From Persicaria tinctoria (lineage: Eukaryota; Streptophyta; Magnoliopsida; Caryophyllales; Polygonaceae), in assembly GCA_037127255.1 (NCBI GenBank), contig JBANSL010000008.1, positions 7,030,896 through 7,094,895 of the forward strand: a stretch of 64,000 nucleotides of DNA, in the 5' to 3' direction. Each line of letters starts with the position of its first letter. Within the stretch, counting starts at the first letter, position 1. Positions 32,603-52,025 of the stretch are shown here, piece by piece. A model generated the notes under the pieces. The model saw nothing but the letters and a program-made list of their open reading frames with translations, had not been told where the DNA came from and did not search any database. Position numbers and translations under genes: made by a program.

Positions 32603-33261
32603 TCATTAGTAGTATAAAATAGTTACTTCGATATTTTATATGGTTTTTAACTCCTTAAAAACGTGCTAAAAAGTCAAATGACCTATATTTTGAGCAAAAA
32701 TAAAGCACGATATAATTTATGAAAATTTTGACGGATAATTATAAAATTTGACACTTTTCGCATGTACTAAAAAACAACAAAAGTTAATTTATAAAACTAT
32801 ATTTGATATTTCCACCTAATTTATTACTACCTTTCCATCTTTGGAAACTACTTATAGTTATTTACAATATCAAATAATGTCAAGTATTTGAGGAAATGAA
32901 AAATGGCAATTGATTTTTTGTATCTTTTTAATCGTTTAATTTCTAGTATTATTTAATATCTTAACTGCGAATATAATGATTTTAAAAATAAATTTAAAAC
33001 TTTCTATCAAAGTTGTTTACTGTCGTGCACTAATATTGTCCATTCTCATTTATATCATAACAAAAATGATTAAGGTAAGTGAATAAGAGGCAAAGGAGAG
33101 GAAAATGAGTAAAGAATGATGTATTGAACTTTTTTTTTTTATCACTTGACGGCGCTGCATTTGGACGGATAATGTCTAATTGTAATGTTATCTTTTCATT
33201 TTCTATTCGTTTGATTTTCTTGTGTTTTTCGCTATTATTTAGGCTTCTATATAGTATATAC
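32602..33261. other. AT-rich intergenic stretch
   Basis: Nothing identifiable. Confidence 0.4.
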
Positions 33262-33790
33262 TTTTTTTTTTTTTATTAGGAAATAATTCGAGACCGGACA
33301 GGCCCGGACCTCGAAAGGCCGACAAAGTCGGCAGACGGCAAGCCGTCTAAACACACAACAAAGCAAAAGAAAATACAACATGAAAACCTAATACAGACAC
33401 CTAATACAACAAAAGAACTAAAAAACCCGGAAAACACCAGGCTCTAAGCACACAAGCGGACACAGCAGCGAGAAGAAGGAGACCCAACATGAAGAAGTGG
33501 ATAGCGAGCGCATGGAACAGCATAACTGACACGATGTCTCGCCGCCGGAAAGACGGAAAGCAGTAATCCTCGTAGGGCAAAGACGACACCTGGGGAAGTG
33601 TGGATCACACGACGTTCCCTCCACCTAGATGAAGGATCTTCGGAGACCACGAACACCACCAACACGATCACTTCGATCAACCAGGGTCGCAGAACTGCTC
33701 CTCAACCGAAACTAACCACGAATCCAACAAACAGAACTCCAAACAACCCGAGAAAGTGAAGCACGGCCGCGAGAGAGCGAAGAGCGCAAG
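33262..33790 (-). repeat. Interspersed repeat, 3' tail of a LINE-like family
   Basis: Begins with a T-run, then ATTCGAGACCGGACAGGC and GCCGACAAAG. The same order (ATTCGAGATCAGACAAGC, GCCGACGAATTG) occurs at 49925-50370, so these are two members of one family. The T-run at the left suggests a poly(A) tail on the minus strand. Confidence 0.55.
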
Positions 33791-34722
33791 AAAAATCCGG
33801 AATTTAATTCACAAGTTATATTATGTATCCGACGCTTATTATATATAGATAAAAAACCGACAGTTTTATCAAAAATTAAACACCAAATTTTGTGTTTATT
33901 TTTTCCCAATATATATTACTTTTATTTTTATTCTTCTCATCTCTGTCTATCAGTTTTGTAATATTTGACTATTTTGAAAACACTTTCTTAAATAGTTCAA
34001 GATAAGAGTGCGTACATCTTAACCTCCTAGACCCTTTTCATTATGAATTCACTAGGACGATGCTGTTGTCCTTAACCACATGCTTCATGCAATCTTCAAA
34101 CTAAAATGATTTTAATCCAGGCTGGCCCTTTGTTAAGGATAGTCTAATTATTGTTTAATGTGACAACAACAAAAAAAACAAAAAAAAGATGATTTTTTTT
34201 AACACAACCACCTTGAGACTTGAACATCAGCTTTTTACACTTCTTTACCCATGTAATTTTACCTTTGGGATTTTAACACCTTCTAGGTCAGCCCACAAGT
34301 CACAAAAAACCTCTCTGTGATACAAATTATCCAATGCATTGAGAAATAACAAAACCATATGCAAATATGCAATGAAGCACTCTCTATTGTCAGCTCTCTT
34401 CAATTGAAATTCTGTTCTGTGATCCATTTTCATTGCCCATTTTAAAATTCAGCAACCACCCTTAAATTGCAATGCAGGCAGCAAAAGTACTTGAATCCCA
34501 GTATCTGCTTCGGGTAAAGGGCAAAGGGTTGGCCATCGCCTACGAAACCTGAAAAGGTTCAAATGGCTTGAGCAAGCCTGTATTGGTTTCTTTGATTGCC
34601 GAAACTCGGTTGCAAGTTGGTCATTCTGGGAAGGTAGTTTTCAGATTGGAAGGATCACAGGGATAGGGGGAGCACAGGCTTCCTTGTATGGGGGAAGCAA
34701 GGATCAGGATAACAGACTACCA
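33791..34722. other. Intergenic, 3' side of kinesin-13A
   Basis: No gene seen; the right part should hold the kinesin 3' UTR. Confidence 0.4.
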
Positions 34723-40899
<6,177 letters not shown>

Positions 40900-41037
40900 C
40901 TGGCCACCCAGCTGGCGCTGGGAACGGCGTTGGGGCGCCAACTTTCCAAGATTTAGGTGATCAAGCTTCAACCACCAATTGAACAGAAAAAAGCTTCCAT
41001 CAATTTCCATTATAGAAACCCTAAATTTGGCGATCAA

Positions 41038-41591
41038 GGCAAGGATAATCTACTCACCCGGCGGCGAAAATTCGTAACCGAAGCTAAACATCAACAGAAA
41101 TTAACCGAAATGCCTCCACAACCACAAAGTCAGATCGGGCGGATCAACTCGAAATCCGACTAATCCGGCCAAATGAAATCAGCAATCTATTGCGGCAGCT
41201 CGAAGGAATTCAAAGACGACCACAGTGACCGATGAAGAATCGTGAACAAAGAATGAATTAGCCAATCAAATTCGGGTGCGCAGGGAGGGAAACGGTAGCT
41301 ACAAGATCTACTGCCGAGATAGATAATCAGATCAGAGGTACAAGTCGTGGACTCGACAGACCACCGAATTGTTTGCTTCGCCCCAAATTCTCTCTCCTCT
41401 CTCCTTCCCTGACAACGTGACAGCGGGAACCGTTGAGCGTTTGCCTCTCATATAATTATACTGGTAATTGAAAATGGAGTAATTTCTACTAATTTAACAA
41501 ATTAAATTACATACATCCAATCCAATTCAAACAAATAAAAGAATGGACTCAACCGGATACACAATCAACATACAATTTTAGACCTTCAAAT
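41038..41591. other. Kinesin-13A 5' UTR and promoter; DUF936 3' end
   Basis: Holds the inferred non-coding first exon of the kinesin. No further gene. Confidence 0.5.
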
Positions 41592-43725
41592 TCAAGGATT
41601 CTTCATCTTGATCCTCAATTTCCTAGCAATTTGGGCAGCTTTGGGATGAACCGGACGCTTGCTGGCATCACATTGCTCCACCTGCACCCAATTGATGACC
41701 TTTAGGATCAGAGACTGTGGCACTTTCCTAACATCCCCGTCTCCTTTCCCTTTCGCCTTCTTCAATCCCGTCTCCAAAGCTTTCTCCAAGAAGTCCATAA
41801 ACCATGCCCCCGATTCCGTATCTATCTGCTTCCCCAATCTGATCATGTTACTCAAACAACCAGATGTGGCACCACTACCACAAGTAGGCCTTCTGTTTTC
41901 ATCGTTTTCGGAGGCTTCAGCGATTTTGGGGGTTTTCAAGTGTGACCTCAAAATCCTTGCACCAGAAGAAGCCTTGTCACTTGGAAAGTAGGCAATTGAT
42001 TTGTACAAGGCTAGTCTTCTTTTGGATGGGTTCGTGTTCGTCGCCTCCTCTTTATCATGGAACCGATCATTCGAATCATGAGTGATTTCATTCAAGACTG
42101 CCCCGCCATTGGCATCACTGTCATTCGATTCTGATTTGATTTCGCAGGTAGCTGCTTGGATCGACACCATATCAGTCACAGCCTGCATAATTTGGCTATG
42201 GAACTCGAGGAACTTATCGATACAAGAGACCGGAGCCTCTGGCTTCGAGTGTTTGCACAAGCTTTCAAACATCCTAGATGAACAAAATCGACATGATTAG
42301 CCAAAAAACCCAAAGAAATTCACATAATGAGATCAATTGAAAGAGGCATACTTGAGACAACGGACAACATTTTCGGTGGCCGAAGCATCCCTTAATGCTT
42401 GAAGAGCCATTTTCTGAGCTCTTTCCCTCTGTTGCACAGCTTCCTAAAATACAAATTATTTCTCAAAATTCACCCTTTTTTTAAAGTTCAATGTATCAAA
42501 ATAGAAAGACTGTTAACAATCCCACATAGGAAAGAAATTATCTGTCATAACTCACCCTTGAATGTTAAATGAATCAATATATATATAGCAAGAATTTAAT
42601 CTGACATATATAGAAAGAAAGACATACCTTGCTTAAAAGGCCAAGTTTTCCAGGCAAGTTAATTGATGAGCCAGAGCAAGTGCTTCCACTGGAATTGAAC
42701 ATGGCGTTGTCATCAAATTGAGACTGTTGAGGTTGCGAAATCGTTACCGCCTTTGAGCTGGCCGAACTCAGTGTATCTCCTGACCCACAAGCTGTCACCC
42801 TCCTTAAGCTAGCTGGAGGTGTACTACTTCTCTTTTCCTGCTTATGAAACCAAAATCAATTTCCCAAAAGAAACTGCAATCAAGTAGAGTAGTCCTACAA
42901 GGAAAATGCACCTACAGCTGATGAATTGAAGGCCAAGGAGGCCTTTGTCATCCTGGAATCCCTATCGCAAACGCTCTTGCTCCGCGGAAACTTCAACATA
43001 GTGGGAGTAACACAGCTCTTCCTCACCGAAGAGAATCTCTCCTTTTCCTCCTTTGCATCAAGCTTGGACAGCAAGGAGCCTGCGACTGAAGCCCTAACAG
43101 CCGATCCGCCGCCGCAAGATTCCTTCGCCATTCGCCCTGATCGAATCATAGGAGACATCGGGGCATTGAACCTGACACAGCTTCCGGGCCTCTCCTTAAC
43201 CGGCGTGCAATCCAAATCAAGAACAACAGGCTTCAACGCCATGGGAGAAGAGGCGGAAATCTGTCCAATTTGATTGATCTCCCAAGAAGCCCTCTTGTGA
43301 GCCGAAGAAGAAATCGGAGGGATCATCATCTTCTGCTCGCTCCTCTCGCCCTTTCTTCGCAGGCCCATCAGGGGCTCGGGTGTGCCCATCAAGGGGTGGC
43401 GCCCGGGGAGGGGCTTGGCGCCCTTGACGACCGGGACAGGGGAGCCCGGCTCGAGCTTTTCGACATAGATGAATTGCCCCAATTGCATCTTGTTGCTGAG
43501 GACGAGGTCGTCTTGCTCCAAGGGGAGCCTTGCGTAGATGGAGTGGGAGGAATCGGAGACTTTGATGTAGAAGCCGCGGTTGGGCCAGAGGCTCTTCTCG
43601 TCGAGATCGGCTGGGACGATGTCGGTGACCTGCAAGAGGGAGCTTCGGTGCTCGCTGGTGGGCTTGACGCCGTTGTTCATCCCGTCGAGGAGCTTCATTA
43701 GGACCCCTGGTGCCAGCGTCGCCAT
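41592..43725 (-). CDS. DUF936 family protein
   Basis: Four exons, 43725-42916, 42840-42628, 42443-42352 and 42273-41592, giving 598 aa. The N-terminal DUF936 domain is clear ([79 protein letters not shown]). The middle is Ser-rich and basic and probably disordered. The C-terminal part has the helical block found in the family ([32 protein letters not shown]). Molecular function is not established; plant-specific. The exon 1 donor was set at CAGCT then GTAGGT because the alternative GTAG then GTGCAT leads at once to a stop. Confidence 0.9.
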
Positions 43726-44789
43726 GATCGGATCTTCGAAATCGATTAGGGTTTGATTGGTCAAAATCAAGAGGGGGTTTGATTTGAGGGGGAGCGTGGG
43801 AGCCTCTTGTCAAGTGGAAAACGTAGTGTCAACGGTAAAACGAAACTCAGGTATCTGATCCCAAAGTTTGAAAATATTGGAACGTTGAGGCAACGGTCGG
43901 ATTTTGGGGGTCGCTAGTCGCCGCACAGGCCGGGCCCTTACTTTCTTATTAGAGTTTGCTTTATTTGGAATCAGTTACGAATCTGAGGTAGGAGACCTAA
44001 TTTAATTGCTTTTGTTTACTTTTATTTTTACTAAAATCTTGATAATATAAAAAATAATATTATAAAATATTAATAAAAGTTAAAATAACAATTCATTAAA
44101 ATCTTTACCATGTATCTCATAAATATCTCAAAAATTATTTTTAAAAAAATCTCATGTAAAATTATAATATTCTCTCTGTTAATTAAAACTTGTCGTTTAC
44201 TATTCATACACGTTTTTTTAGAACGATAAAAACTACTCCGTATATAAAATATTAACTTTTTTTACATTTGTTTTTATAAATTTATACTTAATACTCCGTA
44301 GTAATAAGTATGATATTGTTTTAAAAAATTATTATAAAAGTTAATATTTTATATAGTTTTTAATACCTAAAAATGCGTGTGTGAATAGTAAAACGTCAAG
44401 TTTTAATTAACGGAGGAAGTATATAAATATGGATATTTAAATCACTTAGTAAAAATAATAATACCATTGTAACTTTGTTTAAATGTGATGTGGTATAACC
44501 AATATCTAAAATGATACTATTGGTTATGTCATATCATCATAGAGGCTTATATATTATAGATACATAGATTAGGTAATTACGGAGTATAATATATAAATAT
44601 TTACATGTAGATTAATAGTAAGCATTAGGTTATATTAAATTCAATGTGTTTTGAATTAAGTCATAGTTAGTAAATATATTAAAAATAAAAATAAAAAAGA
44701 AATGTGATTGGTTTTAACTTTTAAGGGAAGAAGAAAAATTAAAGGAAAAAATATCTAGGTTGCCCTATTATTAACGGTAGGGTTAACAA
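43726..44789. other. DUF936 promoter side, AT-rich, with MITE
   Basis: No gene. The MITE at 44170-44419 is listed separately. Confidence 0.45.
44170..44419. mobile_element. Stowaway-like MITE
   Basis: Inverted ends around TGTTAATTAAAACTTG (left) and CAAGTTTTAATTAACGG (right), with TA on both sides. Confidence 0.75.
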
Positions 44790-46640
44790 ACAAACATTTG
44801 AAGATGTTGTATGCAAGTCCAAAGAACAACTTAGTAAATGGCGGGCGATCGCTTTATCCCAACAAGGTCGAGCTATCCTTATTGGTTATAACCTTGCCGC
44901 AAAACCGATGTATATTATGCAGAACTTTATGCTCCCAAGCTCGGTCCATAAAGAACTGGATCGGATCAATAGAAGTTTTTTTTTCTTCTGGAATAAGGAT
45001 CTTCAATCATGACCTCTCATTAGTTGGGACAAAATTTGCAGACCAAAAAAGTGTGGAGGTTTAGGTATGCGGAAAGCTAAAGAGATGAACGAAGTCTTAC
45101 AAATGAAATTGCTATGAAAAATTCTAGCTAAACCTAATAACGTGTGGGTTTCACTGATTAAACACAAGTACTTATGCTCTGGTTCAATTTTAGAATACAA
45201 AAAGGGTGGAGACATGTCCCGACAGTGGGCAAAACTAACCTCTCTAGTTGATAAATTTAAGACCGGATTTATTTGGTCGGTCGGAAATGTCAGATCCATC
45301 AAATTCTGGACGGATAATTGGCTTACAACATCCACACTACACAATCTAGGGAAAATTGCCCCCAAATAAATAACGTAGAGGAAACGGTTAGCAATTACAT
45401 CTTGGGTGGTAAGTGGTGGGTGGAGAAACTACACTTCTTTTTACACACGGACATCTTCAATGAAATTCTGGACATCCCACTGCCCATATTCTCCTTTGAG
45501 GACCGCTTGTACTGGTGGCCTGATAGAGCGGGTTGGTTTACTATGTCAAGTGCATATAAGCTAATCGCATTGCCGTCGTCAAATCATGATGACATAAATG
45601 CATGAATTTGGCATATTAACGCTCCGCCAAAGATCAAAAACTTTTTATGAAAAGTAACCCAAGATGGTCTCCCTACTGCAACAAGGCTTGCATCTAGGGG
45701 TGTTGTCGTGCCTTCTACGTGTAGCCTTTGTAATGGTGCGGTCGAGGACGAAGTTCACCTTCTGATAGAATGCCCTTTTGCCCGCTCTCTATATCAAATT
45801 CCTCAACAACTAGAATCAATGGTAGCCAACATGATACTTCTAGATCGTGATATAAAACATACGGAATATTATCTCCGTCTTAGGGCAAAACCTAAATTCA
45901 GAGGCTAAAATAGTTCTTGTCGTCGCCTGGTGGAGTATTTGGTATACTCGGAAACAACTCATCTTTAAACAAACTCCGATTCCTCATCGGGCCACTGCAC
46001 TATAGTTCATTAAAAATCAAATATACAATTGGAAAAAAAAAAACTCACCGGTTAGATGTTGATCTTGATATGAGAACCATTCAGTGTCCCACAAAACACA
46101 CGCAACAAAGCAAAAGGAAAAAGATCAAATATACTAAATGGCGCAAACCTCCTTGGAGAACTTTCAAATTAAATTTTGATGACTCTTCACTGTCTAACAT
46201 GGACAGCATGGGTGGTGTCATCATTCGGGACTGGGAAGGTAAGCCTATATCCATAAATTATCAGAAATTGGGCTCGCAAAGCCCACTCAAAGCTGAAGTC
46301 CTTGCTCTAAAACTAGGTATACAACAAACCATCCAACTCCACATTCAGAAACTCCATATCGAGGGAGACTCCTCCATAATCATAAATTATTTCAACAAAA
46401 ACACCATATGCCCTTGGGAAATTGAGCTAGTACTGTCAAATGTAAAACTTTTACCATCAAAATTGAAAGAAATATATTTCTTTCATGTTCCCCGTTTGGG
46501 CAATAGAGTGGTGGGTAAAGTTGCACACTTTTGCCACTCTACTCGAGGTTTCGATATTTACAACAATTCAGGTCTTCTTGACCTCATCCGTAAGGATGCT
46601 GCCGGGTAGAGCCTGCTCGCCTGAATTCTTTCCTAATAAA
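44790..46640 (+). mobile_element. LINE 3' half with RNase H, degenerate
   Basis: Reverse-transcriptase end (IALSQQGRAILIGYNLA, MYIMQNFMLP, CGGLGMRKAKEMNEVLQMKLL), then KFWTDNW, then zinc knuckle CSLCNGAVEDEVHLLIECPFA (45715-45785), then an RNase H frame 46080-46608 (FDDSSLSNMDSMGGVIIRDW, KAEVLALKLGIQ, IEGDSSIIINYF). Ends with TTCTTTCCTAATAAAAAAAA near 46640. Several stops and frameshifts, so inactive. Confidence 0.8.
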
Positions 46641-47108
46641 AAAAATTAAAGAAAAAAATAGATTGATTTAAAGAGATAAAAAAAAGCAGGGATATCATAT
46701 ATGCTAAAACTCTTTTATTTTAAGAATATATATAGTAAATGTGATAAAATAAAAGAAAAAATGTAATTGGTTTGAAAATATAAAAAGAGGAAGAAAAAAT
46801 AATTAAAGAAATTAAATTTGAGTTAAGCCCAGTATCTATATTAAATTGAATTTAATGTTTTGAATTAAGCCCAATAGTTAACAAATATGTTGGAAATAAA
46901 ATAAAGAAGCAACATTTCCAGTGTGGCGCGCTCTGCTTTTTTTTAAATCCGTTTTTGGCGAAAAGTCATGAATGAAAAAAAAATATTTTTGAATATAATT
47001 TTTTTATCTATCAATAGACACTCATTTTGCATAAGTTTTTTTAAAAAAAAAATAAATTCAAAGATATTAACACCCATTTTTCACTTCTTACCCATTAAAA
47101 AATGAGTG
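46641..47108. other. AT-rich spacer
   Basis: No gene. About 47030-47100 carries text (TTGCATAA ... AACACCCAT ... CTTACCCATTAAAA) repeated directly at 48195-48270 on the other side of the TIR element. Confidence 0.5.
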
Positions 47109-48144
47109 AGGCTAGAGGCAAGATGTCCGAATGACTATTGACAAGATAAGTTCAACTAAATTACCACATGTCTTTTTCATTTTTTTCAAACAATTGCAAA
47201 CATGCTCAAAACTCTTTGAGAGCGTATTGAAAAAACCTAAGTACGTTCATCCAAATACTCAATTGGTTGAACAAACTTTTAGTAAATTTTTCAAGGAATG
47301 AATTGATTGATACTTATTTTGGTATATTAATCGCTTCGGATGATTATCGAAAGACTTTCGACTATTTTTCTTGGTTGTCGTTTGAAAAATATGTCGAAGC
47401 TCTAAGATCCGAGCTAAATAAATAACCTCGGCTCCATTGAGTGAGATTAATGAGGGAGCTCGGTGGATATCGGCGAGCCATCATCAAAGCCTCGGTGATA
47501 GAAGTCGAGCCTCCATCATCACCTCGGTGACAGCAATGGAGTTTCCATCATCGGCTCGGTGACAACAATTGAGCCTCCACCATCACCTTGGTGACAACAA
47601 TTGAGCTCGATGCAGACAACAATTCGCGAGATTTATGCCTGACAGGAACGACATAAAAAATCGCACCCAAATTTCAAACAAAACAACCGATTTCTTTCGT
47701 TTTCATTCCAATTTGTACTCATAATTCAACTCAAGCAACACTGAAATCAACAACAATCAAACAAAAGACACAAAAAACAACCAATTTCATCAATTTTAAT
47801 TCCAATTTCAAACCCTAAAATGCACAATTTCTTCTTCAAAAGCTTGTCAAAAACAAATTATAATGAAATTTCTTACCTTAAAGTTGATATATCTATAGAA
47901 CTCTCTCTCAAATGGACCTCAAAACTCCAAAATATTGTTGCTCTTTGTTGGTCATTGAAAGCACACGAGATGTTATTGGTAGCGTGAAATGGAGGATGGC
48001 GTTCCATGGAGGAAGGGTTGGGGATTGAGTTTTGGTTGGGAAGGACTTTGTGTGCAATTGTTTGTAAAAAAAATGAAAAGGATATGTGATAATTTAGATG
48101 AACTTATCTTGTCAATAGTCATTCGGACATCTTATCTAGAGCCC
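47109..48144. mobile_element. Non-autonomous TIR element, about 1 kb
   Basis: Left end from 47109 and right end to 48144 are inverted over about 55-60 bp, including AAGATGTCCGAATGACTATT and GACAAGATAAGTTCA. No long open frame inside; it holds a tandem repeat near 47500. The long TIRs suit a Mutator-type element, but I find no 9-bp target duplication. Confidence 0.7.
47490..47612. repeat. Tandem repeat, units of about 32-33 bp
   Basis: Nearly four units of the pattern CTCGGTGACAACAATTGAG followed by CCTCCATCAT, with substitutions. Confidence 0.75.
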
Positions 48145-49189
48145 TTATGTTAAAAGATCTTTTTATCCCTTTTTTCCCTATAAATTCATTATTTATCCCA
48201 TTTTGCATATTTTTTTTAAAAAAAATTCAAAGTTATCAACACCCATATTTCATTCCTTACCCATTAAAATTTGATTTTCCATCTCATTTCCCCCCTTTAA
48301 GTTCATTGTTTATCACATTTTGCATTAGGGCTGGGCAAAATTTGGATCGGATCAGAATCAGACTGGAATTTACGGTCTTAGGTCGTATTGAAAATATAAC
48401 GGTATGATCCACTGTCCACAAAATTTAAAATTTCGGTTTCCTGTCCAAGCCTAGTTGGACCTGAATTTGTGTGTATATATGTATATGTGTGCGTGTATGT
48501 ATGTATTTTTTAAAAATAAAATTAAAGTGATCAAATAAAAAAACATTATAGATTATTTTTTTATTCATGTATTAGTAAGAATAATTTAACTACGCATATT
48601 TTCACATTTAATAAATAACTTTAAAATATATTATAAATTATTTTTAAATCCATTTAATTGTTAAATCGGTCCATCCGGTCCGTCGACCGGAAAACCCGAG
48701 ACTATATTTTGCGATCCCGGTCCGATTCACGATCCAAGATTTCTGAATTTCTGGTCCATTGGTCTTGGACCAGATTGGAATTTCCTGTCCGATCCGATCC
48801 AGACTGAACCCAACACTATTTTGCACACTACTACCACCTTTACTACTACAATATTATTATTATTACAAAAATACGAAATAATGAATAATAATAACAATAA
48901 CAATAATAATAACAACAATAACAACTTTGAAGCAAAAAAAAAAAAAAAAGGTTGGGAGCAAGCTCACTAATAATTTGCTGAAAAAGTAAAAAGCTGGGTT
49001 GGAGGCTTGGAGCTCTTAAACTAATGTGATAGTTGAAAAGTAAGTTAAGAGCCCGAATTTTCGGAACGAGACTCACTAATAAAAATGCTATAAACTTTAC
49101 TCTTTTTGTTTTTCCTATATATTTGGCTTTGAACGTGGGACTCCTGATATTCCACTGGGACTTGTATCTTCATCATTCAATTACACCTA
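48145..49189. other. Repeat debris
   Basis: 48340-48460 (GGGCTGGGCAAAATTTGGATC) and 48660-48830 (GTCCGATCCGATCCAG) look like opposite ends of an unidentified MITE. 48840-48920 is a low-complexity ATT/AAC tract, followed by an A-run. No gene. Confidence 0.4.
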
Positions 49190-49750
49190 AAAGGCTAAAA
49201 AATGCAAGAAACAAGACTAAATGGCAGGCACCAGAAACATAAACTTTTAAACAAAACTTCGACGGTGCTTTTTCTCCTAATTTGGGGGGCTCGTTTGAAT
49301 ATATAATTAGAAACCACACTGGGAAACAAATCTACTATGGTGTTGGACCTGCATCAATTGCTTCCGTTGCCGGGGCGGAATGTCTTAGCCTCTGGAATGG
49401 TATCAATGCGGCCGGACAACTCAACATACATAACCTAATAATTGAAGGTGATAACCTCACCATTATAAACAGCCTTACAGGTTGTGGAAAACCTTCGGGT
49501 GACTCCGAAATGATTGTCTCATACAGTCTAATCTCCCTTGGTTTTTTTCCAATATGTATTGATTCGTCACGTCTTTAGAGATGCTAATCGGGTTGCTGAT
49601 CGACTTTCACACCTATCACATGCCTTCTCTGGCCTAAGGACACCTGACGATCATGCGCTTATTGATTTCATCAATTGGGATACTCTTGGCATATCAGGTC
49701 TTCTTATTGCCAAATTATTTCCGATTAAAAAAAACATTACATTTTTTTGA
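49190..49750 (+). mobile_element. LINE RNase H relic
   Basis: NFDGAF, GGSFEYIIRNHTGK, GAECLSLWNGINAA and IEGDNLTIINSL, then after a frameshift the RNase H end VFRDANRVADRLSH. A poly(A)-like run follows. Confidence 0.7.
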
Positions 49751-49924
49751 TTGGGATGAGAAGTGAAGGTGTCTCATGTTCGGTGATATATAAGCTAATA
49801 GTGTGACCAACAAATTACCTAGCTTGATACTCTATTTTACTACCTTGATGATTTGCCTAATACGATTATTAAACTTTTATCATTCGAATGTAGTTTACCG
49901 AACAAAAGTTTAAACTTTTTTTTT

Positions 49925-50370
49925 AATTAAGTAAGAATTCGAGATCAGACAAGCCTAATTCTTGAGAAGCCGACGAATTGACAGACAAAAATCGCCTAAA
50001 CATACAATGAAAACAGAAAATAACGCTAACAAACAAGAAAAATCACTTTGCAACACGAACGAACTAAGAAGAGCTCCTCCCAACAGTTGTGGACGACGGC
50101 AAAGAACGAAGTCACACACCACCGAAACAGTAGCACTACGGGCCAACGGTACAACAAAAATGTAACTCATGTGGGGAAGTGCAGATGAAACTCCAAGGCA
50201 ACTCCTTCCCGGATACAGAGTCGTCCAGAACGCACTTCCTCGACCTCAGTCAGTCCGACTCCAAACTTCACGCCTCCATGCAACCAAGCAGAAGATATCC
50301 TAGAAAATGCCGGCTAGTAATTGGAGTCACACACTGCTCGTGCAAACACACCAAAAGAATTAGTTGACTG
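49925..50370 (-). repeat. Interspersed repeat, same family as 33262-33790
   Basis: T-run then ATTCGAGATCAGACAAGC; the body shares the order of blocks with the other copy but is diverged. Confidence 0.5.
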
Positions 50371-50534
50371 GAATTTAGACAAGACCCAACGGGATTTAGT
50401 CAAGCCATTTCGGAATTCAGTCAAACCCTTTCGGAATTTAGTTTTAAGTCATAACGGGATTTTTAAACAAAAGTTTAAACCTCTTTGATCTATCAATAAT
50501 AAAGCTATAGTTCCCCTTTACACCCCCCAAAAAA

Positions 50535-50895
50535 CTTTCTTTGGTAATTAAAACATGTCATTTACTAGCTATTCATACATACTTTTTTAGAATGATAAAA
50601 AAAATACTTAGTATATGAAATGACAATTTTTTGTTAGATTTTTTTTAATAATTTCATACTTATATAAGTATAAAATTATTTTTAAAAATAATAAAAAAAT
50701 GTTAATATTTTTTTTATATTTTTTACTCCCTCCATTTTTAATATAAGTCCTTTTAAATTTTACCAATTTTTTAAGAACCTAAAAAATATGGTAAAATATT
50801 ATTTTTTTTAATCAAAATTTTATATTAAAAAACGGGGGAGTAACAACTAAAAAAGTATGTGTAAATAGTAAAAACACCATGTTTTTAATTAAAAT
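50535..50895. mobile_element. Stowaway-like MITE with a second MITE inside
   Basis: Outer ends GGTAATTAAAACATGTCA and CATGTTTTTAATTAAAAT match the family at 44170-44419. An inner 115-bp element, 50726-50840, has ends CTCCCTCC and GGGGGAG with TA on both sides. Confidence 0.65.
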
Positions 50896-51239
50896 GCAAT
50901 AATTTTACCTCGTTTTATCTGAACGTTTGGTTGTAAAAATAAAATTATCGTAAAAACCAAGGTAAAATCACAATTTAACAAAACAATCACATAAATCGAG
51001 ATAAAATAATTGCATTATAGTTAATACATTATGGAATCCAAAAACATCATAATTTAAACACCTTAAAAATTGTATTAACCAAAACATCACCTTATCGTTT
51101 TGCATTATAAACATAATGCATTTGGAATCCAAACACACCAGACAAGGGTATTTCATGAATATCGCTTTCTATTTAGGCCTCAAAATGTAATTACAAAAAC
51201 TTTAAACCGCTCCGTTTATAAAATCGAGTTTTCAAAAGC
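50896..51239. other. AT-rich upstream region of cyclin L
   Basis: Presumed promoter; no specific element seen. Confidence 0.4.
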
Positions 51240-52025
51240 GGGAAGCCTTTGTTTCCACCGGATCCGTTTCGTTGGGAGAGACCCGCCCGGCACTCTCTGC
51301 AACCTTTGCGCCGCTCTGTTCCAACGCCGCCTGCCCACCACCGCTGGCACCGGTAAATCCCTTAATCTATTCTATCTTCCTTATAATCACTTTCCCGCTT
51401 TCTTTTGTTTTTTGTTCCACCACCTAGCTAGGGCTGGAATTGAATGAATTCCCCCCGTATACCAATTAATCTTTCGTTTGTGTCGGGAAAAGTTTTTGGA
51501 ATTGCAAGAAATGGCATATGTTTTTAGGTCGGTTAGGTACTTGGGTAATTGGGTTGCAGGCAAGGTGTTTGCTGAAATGCTTGAATGAAAATTCTGATAG
51601 GGAGGTACTGAGTGCCAGTGGAGCTATTCAATTTGGTTACGGTGACCAAATTTTAATATTTTTTGGATATTCAACTGTGGAGTAATTGTCGGTATGATTA
51701 GAAGGGGCCAATTTCCAATTAATTGGACTCCTAATGACTAATGACTAATGAGAGTGATAGGATTCTTTTCTGAGATTTCTTTGGTTGATTCTGATTCTGA
51801 ATGGATGAATAGGCTCTCTCCTGCGGATTCCTTTAATCTATTTTCTTCTCCTTGATCGAATGTCAAAATTAGACAAAAGGTTTTATTGTAACATTGTTGT
51901 CTGTGAAGGATCCATTATGCACATATGGATCCTTTTTCAGTGGTTGCTGTGGTTGATTGCTTCTGTTCTAATGTGATCTGATGTTCTATCACGTCCTTTC
52001 AGGAAGTTGCCTTTACTTTGTCAAA

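Noticed and set aside
43217..43813. Basic Arg/Pro-rich frames on both strands
   Set aside because: Out-of-frame and antisense readings of the GC-rich first exon of the DUF936 gene.
47490..47612. CTCGGTGACA repeats as a further member of the 22-bp motif system
   Set aside because: Unit length is 32-33 bp and only the GGTGACA core is shared; it belongs to the TIR element.
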